Positions 1 to 10,286 of a DNA stretch of 24,187 nucleotides are shown piece by piece. The translations under genes and the position numbers were made by a program. Within the stretch, counting starts at the first letter, position 1. Every line of letters starts with the position of its first letter. Source of the stretch: Silene noctiflora (lineage: Eukaryota > Streptophyta > Magnoliopsida > Caryophyllales > Caryophyllaceae). The notes under the pieces are model-generated. The model did not search any database. It saw nothing but the letters and a program-made list of their open reading frames with translations, and was not told the DNA's origin. The stretch is taken from positions 10,119-34,305 of the forward strand of contig VHZZ01000114.1 of the NCBI GenBank assembly GCA_009801015.1, in the 5' to 3' direction.

Positions 1-127
1 GGCGGGCAAGGGCAAGGATAATTGGCCCATAATTATGGCCCGGCCCGCCCACTAAGGTCTTAAAGGGCAAGTATTTTCTTCACGGCCCGGCCCATATCCG
101 GCCCAAACCCGCATTTAAACAGCTCTA
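1..127. mobile_element. End of a GC-rich hAT-like nonautonomous element (truncated by window start)
   Basis: The first 127 bases are rich in GGCCC/GGCCCGGCCC and end at TTTAAACAGCTCTA. Read from the other strand this gives TAGAGCTGTTTAAA followed by C-rich repeats. The element at 15438-16001 has the same architecture, with termini TAGACCTGTCAAA followed by GGGTCGGG repeats. I infer one end of a related hAT-type MITE whose other end lies before the window. The target duplication cannot be checked. Confidence 0.45.
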
Positions 128-740
128 AAACCAATAAATCTCCTTTAAAACTGATATAGATGAGACAAACCTTTTGTTAATCTATACCTTTTATTTTTAA
201 TTTATGCATAAATCATAACCCGACCCATTTTAAGAGTAAAACGGATATAATATCCGTTTTAAATAAGAATTTCTAAAACATGTCAAAAATTGAGAAAACC
301 TCAATCCAATCAAAATATACTTCACACGATCAATAATCAACATAGTAGATGACCAACTCATACACGATATACCCAACAAAATTCCATCAATACCCTCATA
401 AATCCAACATAATTACACCTCATACCCCTGCATACTTTGCTGTCAAATCTGTCATCTTTACTGTATCAAAAAGTCAAAAAAGTAAATTAACCCCACATTT
501 TCTCTCTCTATCTTTTTTATCCTTTCAACAAAATTCCTTGAAATCATCGCAATCTACCAAAAATTCCCCTCAATGAAGCAAACAACAATCTCTGTGTTTT
601 TTCCCTGCATTTCTGTGTGTCTTGTCTTTTTACAGAGGTAAAAAAAAACATAAAAATAATCATAAAGTTTGTAACTTTGATGATGATTCATGGTGGGTTC
701 ACTGTAATTTCACATCCCAAGTAAAAAAGAACTGATTTTT
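128..740. other. AT-rich intergenic DNA with one palindrome and a pyrimidine-rich leader-like stretch
   Basis: No protein gene is supported here. A 23-base perfect palindrome lies at 238-260, with arms AAAACGGATAT / ATATCCGTTTT around one central A. A CT-rich stretch at 498-545 is followed by an ATG at 573 and a consensus-like donor (CAGAG|GTAAAA) at 638. That looks like a transcript leader or first exon, but no second exon could be matched. The long frame at 349-576 has low-complexity composition and no recognisable domain. Confidence 0.4.
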
Positions 741-994
741 TTATGTTGGTTATTGACGGTTTTAAAGAATGATTCGTATTCGTCAATAAACATTATTTTG
801 TTATTACCAAATAATCGCTTAGTGACAATTTAAAGGGTATTTCATACCGGTCAATAAAATGGTTTTGGGATTAAGGCTTTAATGTTACAAAAAATGTTGC
901 TTTTTACGGATTTGATTACATGTATCTTTTATCGTGTAAAGGGTCACTGACAGTTTTAAAAGGTACTTCATTCCCGTCATTAAGCTATTTTGGG

Positions 995-1514
995 GCTGTT
1001 TGGTAAACAACATATTAAGTGAAATTGTAGATTCCGGCTTCAATAGTACAATGACCAATCAATCTGCTATTTTTATGTTTTTTTTTTTTTTTTCGTGTAA
1101 ATCATCCGGTTTAATCCGGATTCAAGCCGGGTAGGACCACTAGGGCGGTAAAGCTCTCCCTCACGAGTTTCAACACTACTGCGTTCTCATGGCTCGAACA
1201 CGAGACCTCTGGTTAAGCTAGAACAACCCCTTGCCAGTTGATCTAAGTGCTCATGGGTTGATCCAGATTCAAATAGCATATTAGTCGGAATCTACTGTTT
1301 TTGAATATGCTGCTAAATAGCAACATATTGTAATAACATATTCATTTTATACATGAAAATTAGATTTGTCATATAATCAGCTAATAACTAAACACATGTT
1401 CTTAATTCTGCTAATTTATTTTTATGGTCAAACCTGCTACGAAAATCTGCCAACTGTATTCTGCTAAGCTATCTGCTATCGTAAATCTGCTTCTACCATT
1501 TACCAAACAGAGCG
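995..1514. mobile_element. MITE with GCTCTGTTTGGTAAA-type termini, carrying a nested SINE
   Basis: The left end GGGCTGTTTGGTAAAC and the right end TTTACCAAACAGAGC are near-perfect inverted repeats. The interior is AT-rich with many scattered TCTGCTA motifs. The surrounding repeat module is interrupted exactly here: TTTTGGG before the element and GTTTGAGATTAAGG after it. That makes TTTTGGGG / GTTTGAGA a plausible worn 8-bp target duplication, as in hAT elements. The TIR also resembles PIF/Harbinger ends, so the superfamily is open. The SINE at 1078-1258 lies inside and is therefore younger. Confidence 0.6.
1078..1258 (-). mobile_element. tRNA-derived SINE with poly(A) tail
   Basis: Read on the minus strand it starts near 1258. 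An A-box-like segment (TTAGATCAACTGGCAAGG, 1228-1245) is followed by a B box GTTCGAGCC (1191-1199), a body of about 90 bases and a poly(A) tail seen as T(16) at 1078-1093. A tRNA-like head, internal Pol III promoter boxes and terminal poly(A) define a SINE. Pieces of the same body recur at 2267-2302 and 13651-13684, which supports a dispersed family. Target duplications are not obvious. Confidence 0.7.
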
Positions 1515-1659
1515 TTTGAGATTAAGGCTCTGATATTACATTTATCTTTTGTCGTGTGACAAGTCAACAAGGATTTAAAGGGTATTTCAAATTCGTTAAT
1601 ACCTACTCATACGTATTATTTTGGGATTAAGGCTCTGACATCTTGGAAAACTTCCACAT

Positions 1660-2195
1660 CACTTTTTTTTCTGATTTGATTAGATTTTTAAGTGGAGGGA
1701 CCCATATGTTAACAAAATATATAACCAATTGTGCCAAACATTTGTCAAGTTTTCACCTTTCTTCATTTTTTCCCATCAAATTTATACCTCTTTCATCTGT
1801 TTTTTCCACTATAATCAGACTTTAATGGTAGCTATCCACATGGGATTTTGCAACAATGCAAAAAAATAATAATACCCTTCACACTATTATTTGGGATTGT
1901 GACCTCTTTATGGTCTGTTTAGTTTAAGAATAAAGTGAAAGTTTATTTGCAGAAATTCTTACAACAATGATTACAGTCTGGAATTCCTTTTTTGTTTGAA
2001 AGGTGGTGGTGGTGATTTGTTTATAATTGTGGAAATAAATGTTGGAAATTTGAGGAATTCCCTTTATTTGTAGATTATAATTGATCAATTTTGTTGGGAT
2101 TTTGATGTTTAATCCTAATTATTGATTGATTTGGTTTGGTAGAATTATTAAGCAAGATTTAATTTTGGGTTTCTTTTTTCCCAATTTTTAATTAT
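1660..2195. other. AT-rich stretch upstream of the first gene; no gene seen
   Basis: The 60-codon frame at 1643-1825 has no domain and starts inside the repeat array. From about 1900 the sequence becomes T-rich with short purine blocks (AAGGTGGTGGTGG). This is typical of plant promoters, leaders or 5' introns, and could belong to the leader of the gene at 3252. Confidence 0.3.
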
Positions 2196-2266
2196 TTTGG
2201 TTGAATGTGTCTTTTTTTCTTGGTGGGGTTGAAGATATAAAGTGGAAATTGAAAGAATTGGGTTGT

Positions 2267-2302
2267 CCGGATTCGAGTCGGGTAGGACCAATGAGGCGGT
2301 AA
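2267..2302 (-). mobile_element. SINE body fragment
   Basis: CCGGATTCGAGTCGGGTAGG and the following bases match 1117-1152 inside the SINE with only a few differences over 36 bases. No tRNA-like head or poly(A) remains. Confidence 0.55.
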
Positions 2303-2774
2303 TTGAAAAAGGTTGGAGTGAATAATATTGCAAGAAAGCTGAAGTCTTTTTGTATAAGTGAAGATCAGATTGCCCAATTATAGGGTTTGGCATCTTTTTT
2401 TTTTTTTTTGGAGTATGAAAGTACACAAGGGTTAAGGTGGAAGTTGTGATTCCTTATCATCCAGGCAATAAAGATTAAATAACAGCTTTTTGTTTAGCTC
2501 TTGGAAGAGGTTTTGTGATTACATTAATGGTGGAATTTTATAATCATTAAAATTCAGAGAGATTTGGAAATTAATTAGGTAATGTTACTTCCTTTATATC
2601 TGGCTGTGTTTTAATTTTTCTAGTTCTTAATTCCTGAATCAAATCAGATATTTTGGTTCCATTGTGTGTATATTACTCTTAGTATATCATTTGTTTTGGA
2701 AGGTGTGGGGGGCAGGTAAGTTTTTTTTTGTCTTTTTTGGGTGTTTTCTGTTGTGATCTAAGAGCATAGTTTTT

Positions 2775-2872
2775 TTTTTTTTTTTTTTTTTTTTGCGACG
2801 GTTTCAAAGGATGATTCATGTCGGCCGACTCCAAAGTATTTGATTAAGGCCCTGATGTGGTTGTTGTTGCTG
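2775..2872 (+). mobile_element. SINE 3'-end fragment with (TTG)n tail
   Basis: After a T tract (about 2770-2794) comes GACGGTTTCAAAGGATGATT, then CATGTCGGCCGACTCC, AAAGTATTTGATTAAGG, CCCTGATGTGG and TTGTTGTTG. GATTAAGG followed by (TTG)n resembles the 3' end of Au/TS-like tRNA-derived SINEs of plants. The core is shared with the modules at 752-1650. No tRNA-like head is visible. Confidence 0.45.
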
Positions 2873-3251
2873 ATATAAAATTTTGTGTTTTACCTGAATT
2901 CACTGAAATTCTATAGTGGTAATCATCACTTTGTCTTGCTCCTCAAATGAAGAACTTAAGGTGCATGTGATGCTTTTGTTGTTGATTTCATTGATCTGCT
3001 GACTTTGTACTGTTTCTGTTTGGATTAAGTTCAATTTCTTGGTTTGTATCATAACTCATAAGCATTGTCAAAATTCTGAGCCTTTGCCTTCTGTGCTATG
3101 CATGCAGTATCCAATTAGCCTACAAAGTGGAGTAATTTCCAAGTATACTTTAAGTAAATCGTCCTCGAGATTTCATCTGATAGTTTTGTGTTCATTGTTA
3201 CAGGTTTGGGGTTTGAACATACACTCTACATGATATATTAATTAGACAACA

Positions 3252-6200
3252 ATGGCGAAGAAGTCAAAAAAGCGAGTTGGGCGACATGATAAGGATCAGG
3301 CAGGCTGTATGTGGAGTTTGATGAACATCTTTGATTTCCGAAATGTTCGCTCTTCTCAGAAACTGCTTCTAGATCGGAAGCGGGGGAGTAAGCGTTTAGA
3401 TGGTAAGATATCTGCTTATGTTTAGTTCTATTAGTTATAATTAATTAGCACGGATGACGTGTTTTAAATTTGTTTGTTTGGAAAATTATCCAGTACAGTG
3501 ATGTTTTGTAAATGTACCGGTAAATTAAGGTCGTTAGTAGTTTTTTATTGTGGAATCTAAGTTCTACCTTGTCATATGGTGAGATCTGTGCAATTCATCC
3601 ATTAGCTATGACAGGGAAACAAGTTTGGGAACAGCATTTGTATGGATTATTTTGTTTTGAATGTAGTCATGTATGAAGTATGATTTTTATTCGGTGTAGG
3701 CTGACTTTTATTCTCACGAATGAGTGTTTCATGGCTGTTTACGTATCTTTTTACGTTTCAGGAGCTGTGTTGGCTAACATTGAGCTAGAATCGTTGAGTG
3801 ATTCTTGTCATATCTGTAAGGAAAGCAAAGTAAGCTTTTTTCGGCCTCATTTATTTTTTCCAGTTACCTTTCTGGTGAATTTTCTTCTCTTTGAGAGGAA
3901 GACGTTACTTTCATTACGTGAGATGTAATGCAGAGTGCACTTTATTGATCTGCCTTATCGTGTCATGCTTTATTATTATTTTTTGTCTTCGCTTGACTAT
4001 TTTGTTTGCGGCAATTTGCAATGACTAGGTTTCTTTTGAAGTGTCGGGTAACTAGTAAATGCGCCAATTTCTGGGAATGGTCGGGGGTTCAGGAGATGGC
4101 TAATAGCAATTTTATAGTGTACAGAAGTATGATGCAGCCAGTACGGTCACCAGTAACTGCTACATGGTTCCTTGTTTAAGCCTGTGTAACCATGGAGTCC
4201 GCATTCTGTGCTGGTTTTTATTTCAGTGTTGCTTCATTTTTTTTCTTTTTGGTTCACTAAATTAGCTGCGTCTTCTTTTTATTGTGAAAATGCAATTCTC
4301 GACGCATTTTCATTATGGGTCGTCTGGAAGCAGTCTTTGTGTGTCGGTTGTTGTTGCTGTCTACCGTCATTCTTTTCATTGTCTGGTCTGAGGTGCTACC
4401 TGTGCTAGTGGTGCTGGTTAGGCTTATGATTTGAATTCTCTTTTCAGGAAACTGTGCAAAATGAAACATCTCCCATTGACACTAGTAAGATGAGTGTGAA
4501 AGAGTTAATGATGGAAGAGATGTGTGGTGAGCAGGATAAAGAACAAGGGACAATTTCTAGTGAATGTGAGAAACTAAATGTCGTAGATGATAAGCGCCCT
4601 GTAAAAAAGAACCGCCGATGGACAAGAAGCAAGATGTCGCTTGACCTAGAAGCCGATGGGTTTGTTGTAGCTGGGGACTTGGTTGAAATTGAAAGGCCTA
4701 TCCACAGAAAACATAAATCTTGTAGCAGTGTTGATTTAAACGAAGTAGTCGAAGAACTCTGCAGCCAAATACAGCAGAAAGATAGTGAAGTTTCTGTCAA
4801 GCAGGTTGGAGATTCTCCTGTGGTAGAAAAACAATTGGCGGAGGCAGCAAAGGTGTTAGTAAAGCATTTCACCAACGGCAGAACTGGCACTAACGAAAGG
4901 AAAGTTCAACCGTCAAAAGAACTGACGGATGCACTTCAGATGCTTAACTCTAACAAAGAAGTGTTTTTGAAACTACTTCAGGATCCAAACTCGCAGTTGG
5001 TAAAACACTTGCAAAATTTGCAGGATATTCATGTCGAGGAAGGTAAATTTAAAGTCCTGACTGGGTCTGACTTGTTAGACCAAGATATCGGCACTGCAAA
5101 ACAACCCAACTTTTTCTGGAGAAATTTTAAAGGTCCGGAGAGAAATCCGTCAAGGAAAAGTGATACTACATCAGTAGATTTAAGTAGAATTGTTCTTCTC
5201 AAACCAGGCCTACCTAGCTCAAAAAATTCCGACATGGCCAGCAACTGTAGTTCATTGCCAGAATCTCCAAAAACCATCAAAGAAAAAGATGAAATTCAAA
5301 AGCCTTCTTTTCCATTTACATTTGCCGAGTTCATGAGAAAGTTAAAGCATGTTATGAGAAAAGAGCAGCGTGCGATGTCGCATCAGCCTTCGGAGATGCA
5401 ATCCAATCTAGGAAATCGAGACACTAAAGTTGGTGGAGAACCTATTGCAATGGCTTCACCAAGCAGAGATCATTTCTTTATTGAAAGAATTCCAAGATCT
5501 TCAGTTAGCTTTAGGAACATGGACAAGACGGGGAAGGTGAAAGACAGTAAAATACAGATGGAGCATGAGCAGGGACTTACTCCCGAGCAAAGGGTATCTA
5601 ACATCTATATTGAGGCTAAAAGGCATCTTGCTGAGATAGTCGGGAACAATGATGTGGATGTAGTAGACACTCATGGCAGAAAGGTACCCAAGTCCCTTGG
5701 GAGAATTCTGTCATATGCGGGTTATAATTCTCCTACCATCTGCAGTCCTAGACCATGTGTCGATGAGAAATCATCTTCTGATATGCAACAAAATAATGAT
5801 ACCCATCCAAACCAGTTGAAGCAGGAGCCTGAAAATGAGCCATGCGTAGCTTCTGACAAACCTGTTTTTGAAGAAGAGATCCCGACAATGGAATCTTGTA
5901 CTGATAGTCTTTGTCGCCAAAGTGATGTTGATATACCTATTCATAAATCTGAGCTTCCTTCTCCCGAAGGTATTTTTTTTTGTTTTTAAGATGCTCATAC
6001 TTCATAGTGATGCTTTTTTACTGCTAGGAGACTAATATTAAATCTCAAAAATTTCATATTTGTCCCAGATATCACAAGAGAATTGGATGTTGCATCTCAA
6101 AAAGAGAACAACTTGCTGGAAGTTTCTGTTGAATCATGTTCCGTGCAGGACATTATCAAGACTGAGAATGTTGATTGTTGTGTATGTTCTGACGAGAACT

Positions 6201-7326
6201 CCCACCCAGTACGCTCAGACCAGGTGAGTCCTTGTTTTCAGAGTGCACCCTGTCTCAGCACTGCAGCATAATCTGCAACATCATCTTTTTGACTCTTGGC
6301 TGATTATTTTACAGCAGACAACAATGTTCTAGACAAGATGAAAAACATAGTTACTTTTTGAAAAATAAATCCATGATGGGTAGCACAATGGTTGTTGACA
6401 ACTTGACATTTATAGACGTCGTTTTTGTATTGCAGTACACAAGCGAGGAGTACGAACGTTCATCATGTCCAGATTCATCGACACTTAATTGTTCTTTTAG
6501 TGGGAAGATGGACGACCTAGACGCCATAAGCGATGCAACAAGCAGACCTAGTCCCATATCTGTACTTGAGCCGTTGTTCAACGAAGATGACATCAGCCCT
6601 CCTGGCATAAAAAACTTCTCTGGTAAGATTACATCACAAGTATTATTTTAATACAGTTCTGTGAATTTCCATTAAATATGAGTTCCCTCATTGTCTGCTT
6701 TTCCCTTCAAAAAAATTGCAGCTATTGAGCCTATTCGGCCAAGACAAATAAAATTCGAAGAAGAAATTTCAGCTCCTATTGGAAGAGTTCCTAGCAGTAT
6801 ATCTAGTGTTGATTTTGATAAGTATACGCTAGAATTCGTGAGAGATGTTGTTCAAATGTCGGGATTGAGCTGGGATGAGCTTCTTACCAGGTCTCTTTTC
6901 TCAGACCACTTTATAAACCCATCGTTGATTGATGAAGTTGACTTTCTCCCTGATAACCTTCCGTGTGACTTCAATCTCCTCTTTGAGATAATCAATGAAG
7001 TTGTTATAGAGCTTTGTTGGTTGAATTGTGGTTGCATGCTGTCACTTACAAGACCAGTTGTTCAGCTAAGTCCGAAGGGAAAACCCATCTTTAGCGAGGT
7101 ATGGAAAGGAGTTAGTTGGTACTTGGCGTTTGAGGGACCTACAAGGACCTTAGACCAAATTATTGGTAAAGATTTTGCGAATCCTGTTGTATGGGGTGAT
7201 TCACGGCTTGACTGTGAAAATATCGGGATTCAGATTCAAGAGGCCATTCTTGACGAGTTAGTGGAAGATACCATTTCCGACTGTTTCCTTGGGAGCCTAG
7301 AGGAAGAGGTAATCGTCGAATCATAA
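3252..7326 (+). CDS. TRM family (TON1-recruiting-motif) protein, DUF3741/DUF4378, TRM13/14/15-like
   Basis: Six coding exons join in phase: 3252-3402, 3762-3829, 4448-5969, 6069-6223, 6436-6622 and 6722-7326, giving 895 residues. All introns are GT-AG. The start MAKKSKKRVGRHDKDQAGCM, with WSLMNIFDFR next, is the conserved N-terminus of this subgroup. An SVKELMMEEM block lies near 89-98. A DUF3741-like helix (ELTDALQMLNSNKEVFLKLL) spans about 230-265. RIVLLKPG is near 320, NIYIEAKRHLAEIV near 460 and KSLGRILSYAGYNSP near 490. A C-terminal DUF4378 covers about 726-888 (EFVRDVVQMSGL, CDFNLLFEIINEV, KGVSWYL). The end, NIGIQIQEAILDELVEDTI, resembles the TRM M2 motif that binds TON1. TRM proteins recruit TON1-PP2A to cortical microtubules and affect cell shape; that role here is family knowledge. 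VARLMGL, found in many TRMs, is not seen. The name 'PIG-P-like' sometimes given to relatives is not supported by any feature here. Confidence 0.9.
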
Positions 7327-8250
7327 AACTATTGGAAGTCTCAATGGCAGAAGGGTAGCTTAGACTTCCAAGGGAAGATGCTGCAATACCGAGTGGAACC
7401 CGAGCTTGACCTGTTCAGTGTTGACATTGACTTCTAAGTTTGGTAATATGGAGTCTAAACTAACATGGTATTAATGATAACCAGTTTATGTAACCAAGAG
7501 CTGTTGGGATTTGGGAACAACTACCACAGGCACTATAGGAAGGTATAACATCTCACTGAAAATCTGACGCCACAAGTTTCCGAAACTTAACAAGGGCAAC
7601 GCGCTTGAGGTACATGACTTTTTTTTTCCAATTATTTGGGATGTTTCTTAGAGTTTGGTGTGTTTATTAGCATTGTGATAGAAGGTGGTGTGGTTTTCGG
7701 TTTGGTGTGTGTAAATTTTACTTGTGGGTACTATCAGGATTATTTATATTTAGGCTTTTGGTCCTCCACTTTCGGTAGCTGGAGTGACTAATGAATGTAT
7801 GAACAGTTCTTGAATTAGTGAATAAATTTGAAAGGAGAATCATACATGTAAACATCACCACCTGTTTGCCCTGCCATTCTTCTACTTGTTGCAGAACATA
7901 TTGCGATCTAGTCGAAAGGGTCGACACTTTGGTAATGCTTGTTGATACGGACTACAGTTCAGGGTAACTTTCTGATTCTGTAAAGTGCTTACTCGAATCC
8001 TGAATGTCTGCATACTGCGTAGTTTTTCTTTCCGGATGAGCTTCTGGTTTTTGCCCGTGACTGGCTGTTATGTAACGGAAGTCCAAGCTGGTTCCGAAGG
8101 AATAAGGATGAATGCATCACCAGAAACTCAAATTGAATACCCTGTCTCGGATTTGCTCTGTAGGTTTTGCTGCCAAGTTTATTCAATACCCTGGAAAGGA
8201 TTATTATTACTATATGGTAAATAAATGAATAAAACAAAGTTCGATAACAA
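7327..8250 (+). other. 3' UTR and downstream region of the TRM-like gene
   Basis: Immediately after the stop the sequence is non-coding and of transcript-like composition. AATAAA-type signals occur at 7821-7826 and again at 8219-8224, so the transcript could end near 7840 or near 8245. Frames at 7985-8224 (+) and 7718-7927 (-) show no domain and look incidental. Confidence 0.4.
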
Positions 8251-8299
8251 AATTATTTATCGAATATGATTCCCTCTCTTAGCCACGCACGCCTACGGC

Positions 8300-8520
8300 A
8301 CAAAAAAAAAAAAATAACATCCTACATTCCCATCTCTGCTAAGACCACCAAGACTCGTCTCCTTTTTTTGAAGGTAACCCCAAATTGGGATCACATTATA
8401 TTATAAAATCATTCGAAGATAACTGAACAATCCAGTTCGGAACCGTGCCTTCCGAGAAACGCAAGGATGAGCCTATAGGGCAGTAATGAGCCAACTCATA
8501 AGTACATCAAACAGAGGATG
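8300..8520 (-). mobile_element. Possible LINE 3'-tail remnant
   Basis: On the minus strand the end reads TTTGGGGTTACCTTCAAAAAAA (tail at 8364-8370), preceded by TTTTATAATATAATGTGATC. Plant L1-type elements often end in an AT-rich 3' UTR followed by a short A tract in this manner. The upstream 120 bases contain no clear RNase H or RT motif, so this is weak. Otherwise the stretch up to 8760 holds only AT-rich spacer. Confidence 0.25.
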
Positions 8521-8764
8521 TTAGGCCTGTTCTTTTAGACTAAAAACTTTCTAGCCTAAATTGACATTAAGCAAAACAGAACATGATCCATATTTAATAC
8601 CGTATCAATTCGATATATAAACATTTTTAGTAATTAATCGAGTCCAATCCCCATTTCGACTATTTCTTTCCATTACAATAACCGAAAAAAGAAGTAAAAA
8701 ATAATTTTCCTCCAATTTTCCTACTCACACCAATGAATAAGACCTCTCACAATATTCATTTATT

Positions 8765-8857
8765 AACCGCCTTAAACAACAATAGTGTGACATACCTTTT
8801 ACTCGGATTAAAACCGCCTTAAACAGCAATAGTGTGACATACCTTTTACTCGGATTA
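8765..8857 (+). repeat. Two-copy 47-bp tandem duplication in the promoter of the small gene
   Basis: AACCGCCTTAAACAACAATA and the rest of a 46-base unit (8765-8810) repeat after one extra A as AACCGCCTTAAACAGCAATA at 8812-8857. The copies differ at one base, so the duplication is recent. It lies about 225-320 bases upstream of the ATG at 9082. Confidence 0.9.
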
Positions 8858-8969
8858 ACACACCTTCTACTAGTACAGTCAAATTTCAGTTACTCTTTAG
8901 TCCCTACAGTCTGCTGTAGTCCTATATACATGCAATTGTAACATGCATTCAATCATCAATCAGCCTTCA

Positions 8970-8990
8970 ATATTTTATATATATATTCCA
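8970..8990 (+). promoter_or_regulatory. Probable TATA box of the small gene
   Basis: TATTTTATATATATATATTC lies about 95-110 bases before the ATG at 9082. A transcript starting some 30 bases downstream would have a leader of about 65 A-rich bases (9015-9081), which is normal for a plant leader. The assignment rests on position and composition only. Confidence 0.5.
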
Positions 8991-9081
8991 TAAATCAATC
9001 ATATTTTTCCACCAAAAAAATTCAAGAAAAAACCCAATTGATCAAATTAATCAGATTAATAATTGATTAAAAAAAAAAGAT

Positions 9082-9321
9082 ATGAACTTTACAATTACCC
9101 AAATTTCTGGGAAACTTCCTGAAGAATCAAAAACAATTTCTTCACCAAATGATGCAGAAATTTTAAAGAAATGTTTGGAATTAAACAATGGTGATAAAAC
9201 CAAATGTAATTCAATTGTTGAAGCTTTTAAATCATCATCTGCTGCTTCTTCATCTCCTAATTCAAATAAATCAATTCCTTCTTCAAGGATTCTTAGGGCT
9301 GGTGCAATTACTGATGTTTGA
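9082..9321 (+). CDS. Small uncharacterised plant protein with one CX10C motif
   Basis: A single exon encodes 79 residues. The middle (about 24-50) is DAEILKKCLELNNGDKTKC followed by NSIVEAFK. The two cysteines at 31 and 42 sit in a predicted helix pair, loosely recalling half of a CHCH-type twin-cysteine protein. The tail is Ser/Asn-rich and ends in SRILRAGAITDV. I recall similar short plant proteins with a KCLE-NNGD-KC core and an LR-G-TDV end, but none has a function I can name. A TATA box lies at the right distance upstream, the leader is A-rich and the frame is clean, so I consider it real. There is no signal peptide or membrane segment. A true CHCH domain needs two CX9C motifs, so import and folding by the Mia40 route should not be assumed. 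Confidence 0.7.
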   Translation: MNFTITQISGKLPEESKTISSPNDAEILKKCLELNNGDKTKCNSIVEAFKSSSAASSSPNSNKSIPSSRILRAGAITDV

Positions 9322-10286
9322 AAAGATTCTAACTTTGATAATTTTTTAGGGTTTTAATTCATAATTTAGCTTAGAATTTGGTATTGTTTTAATGTAATTG
9401 TTAGTATATTCGACCCCCCTTACCTCGCAATTTACGAGACCAATTGAGGCATTGGGGTAATGTTGCATTTGAAGATTGCCCATTTAATTAGAATTTATTA
9501 GGGTTTAATGCATAATTTAGCTTAGAATTTAGTATTATTGTAGATTATAATTGAATTTGAAAATTACCCATGTATTAGAATTATGCTATGGGATTGTATG
9601 TTTTGTGATTTCTGTGAAAGTGATCATGGATGAGAAAAGTTGATGACTTTCTTGATTTTTAGGGAAATTTTTTGGAGTTTTTAGGGTTTGGGAATTGGTA
9701 TCATCAAAGATTTCAATTGGATTGTGCATGGTTATTAGATAATGATCTTTGATGCTAGGGTAAGTGTATTGTTATTGTATGGAGTTATTGGGATTGTTTG
9801 GTAATTAGTTTCCCTTTCTCGAAAATTTGAGCCTTGGAGTAGAATTGATGTTGCTGGTAGTAGAAGGTAGTCGGAATGGAGATGGAACACAAAATGCGAC
9901 AGATGATCTGCACCATAGCAGAGTGCATTAAATTGTTGGAAAAATTCAGTCCAAGTTCATTTGAGGTGATGACTGATAAATAATGGATTAAAGCCCGAGT
10001 CTGTATTAATACTCCGTATATGGTTTGGTCATGTTCTAGTGTTGGTGACACTGAAAATGATGATGGGTTTGAAGCTTCCTGAAACTGTAAATGGACAGGA
10101 TTTGAATACGAAGGATGGCATCATTTTGACCTCGATGGTCCATGATACCATCGTTAATGTCTATATTATAACTTATGGAGTACAAGTTTACAACTGCATT
10201 GTTTTCAACTCAACCATCTCAGATGAGAAGCAAACACGCGGAAAGGATATCATATGAACGAGGGGATCTTATACATTGGATCCATT
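9322..10286. other. Convergent 3' region between the small gene (+) and the RopGEF gene (-)
   Basis: The first 250-300 bases are probably 3' UTR of the small gene. They contain a direct repeat of about 44 bases: TTAGGGTTTTAATTCATAAT and following at 9346-9390, and TTAGGGTTTAATGCATAATT and following at 9498-9540. Both copies go on to AGCTTAGAATTT and are about 152 apart. The part next to 10287 is probably the RopGEF 3' UTR. Frames at 9785-10051 (-) and 10039-10257 (+) show no domain. Confidence 0.45.

Larger units (their letters stand above)
752..1650. repeat. Array of four diverged repeat modules related to a SINE tail
   Basis: Four degenerate copies begin near 752, 820, 940 and 1560. Each has a GTCA/TTGAC plus TTTAAAGGGTATTTCAT block, then a CGTCAATAA-like block, and usually TTTTGGGATTAAGGCTCTGAT. 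The third copy is split after TTTTGGG at about 1000 and resumes with GATTAAGGCTCTGATATTACA near 1517, because the MITE at 995-1514 sits inside it. A similar block followed by (TTG)n lies at 2795-2870. GGATTAAGGCTTTG-(TTG)n tails are typical of some plant tRNA-derived SINEs, so I infer a tandem array of SINE 3' parts. Confidence 0.5.
2196..3251 (+). other. Probable spliced 5' leader of the TRM-like gene
   Basis: A good acceptor (TGTTACAG at 3203) leaves 48 leader bases before the ATG at 3252. Upstream donors that could pair with it are TTAG|GTAATG (GT at 2579) and GGCAG|GTAAG (GT at 2716). The part before 2579 is purine-rich, exon-like sequence (roughly 2225-2578), and no ATG-initiated domain can be read. 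Exon boundaries here are inference; TRM-type genes commonly have introns in the leader. A SINE-body fragment (2267-2302) lies in this putative leader, and a (TTG)n-tailed fragment in the putative intron. Confidence 0.4.

Noticed and set aside
349-576. 75-codon plus-strand frame
   Set aside because: Low-complexity Ser/Lys/Thr composition, no domain, and it crosses a leader-like CT tract.
1643-1825. 60-codon plus-strand frame
   Set aside because: Begins within the repeat array, has no domain and no splice context.
4444-4890. 148-codon minus-strand frame
   Set aside because: It is the antisense shadow of TRM exon 3, which carries the conserved motifs.
3252-7326. Annotation as a PIG-P (GPI-GlcNAc transferase subunit P) protein, as some relatives are named
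   Set aside because: No multi-membrane PIG-P segment is present; the DUF3741 and DUF4378 features identify a TRM protein.
7985-8224. 79-codon plus-strand frame after the TRM gene
   Set aside because: No recognisable motif; lies in probable 3' UTR or spacer.
9785-10257. Frames on both strands between the small gene and RopGEF
   Set aside because: No domain; convergent 3' UTR space explains the sequence.
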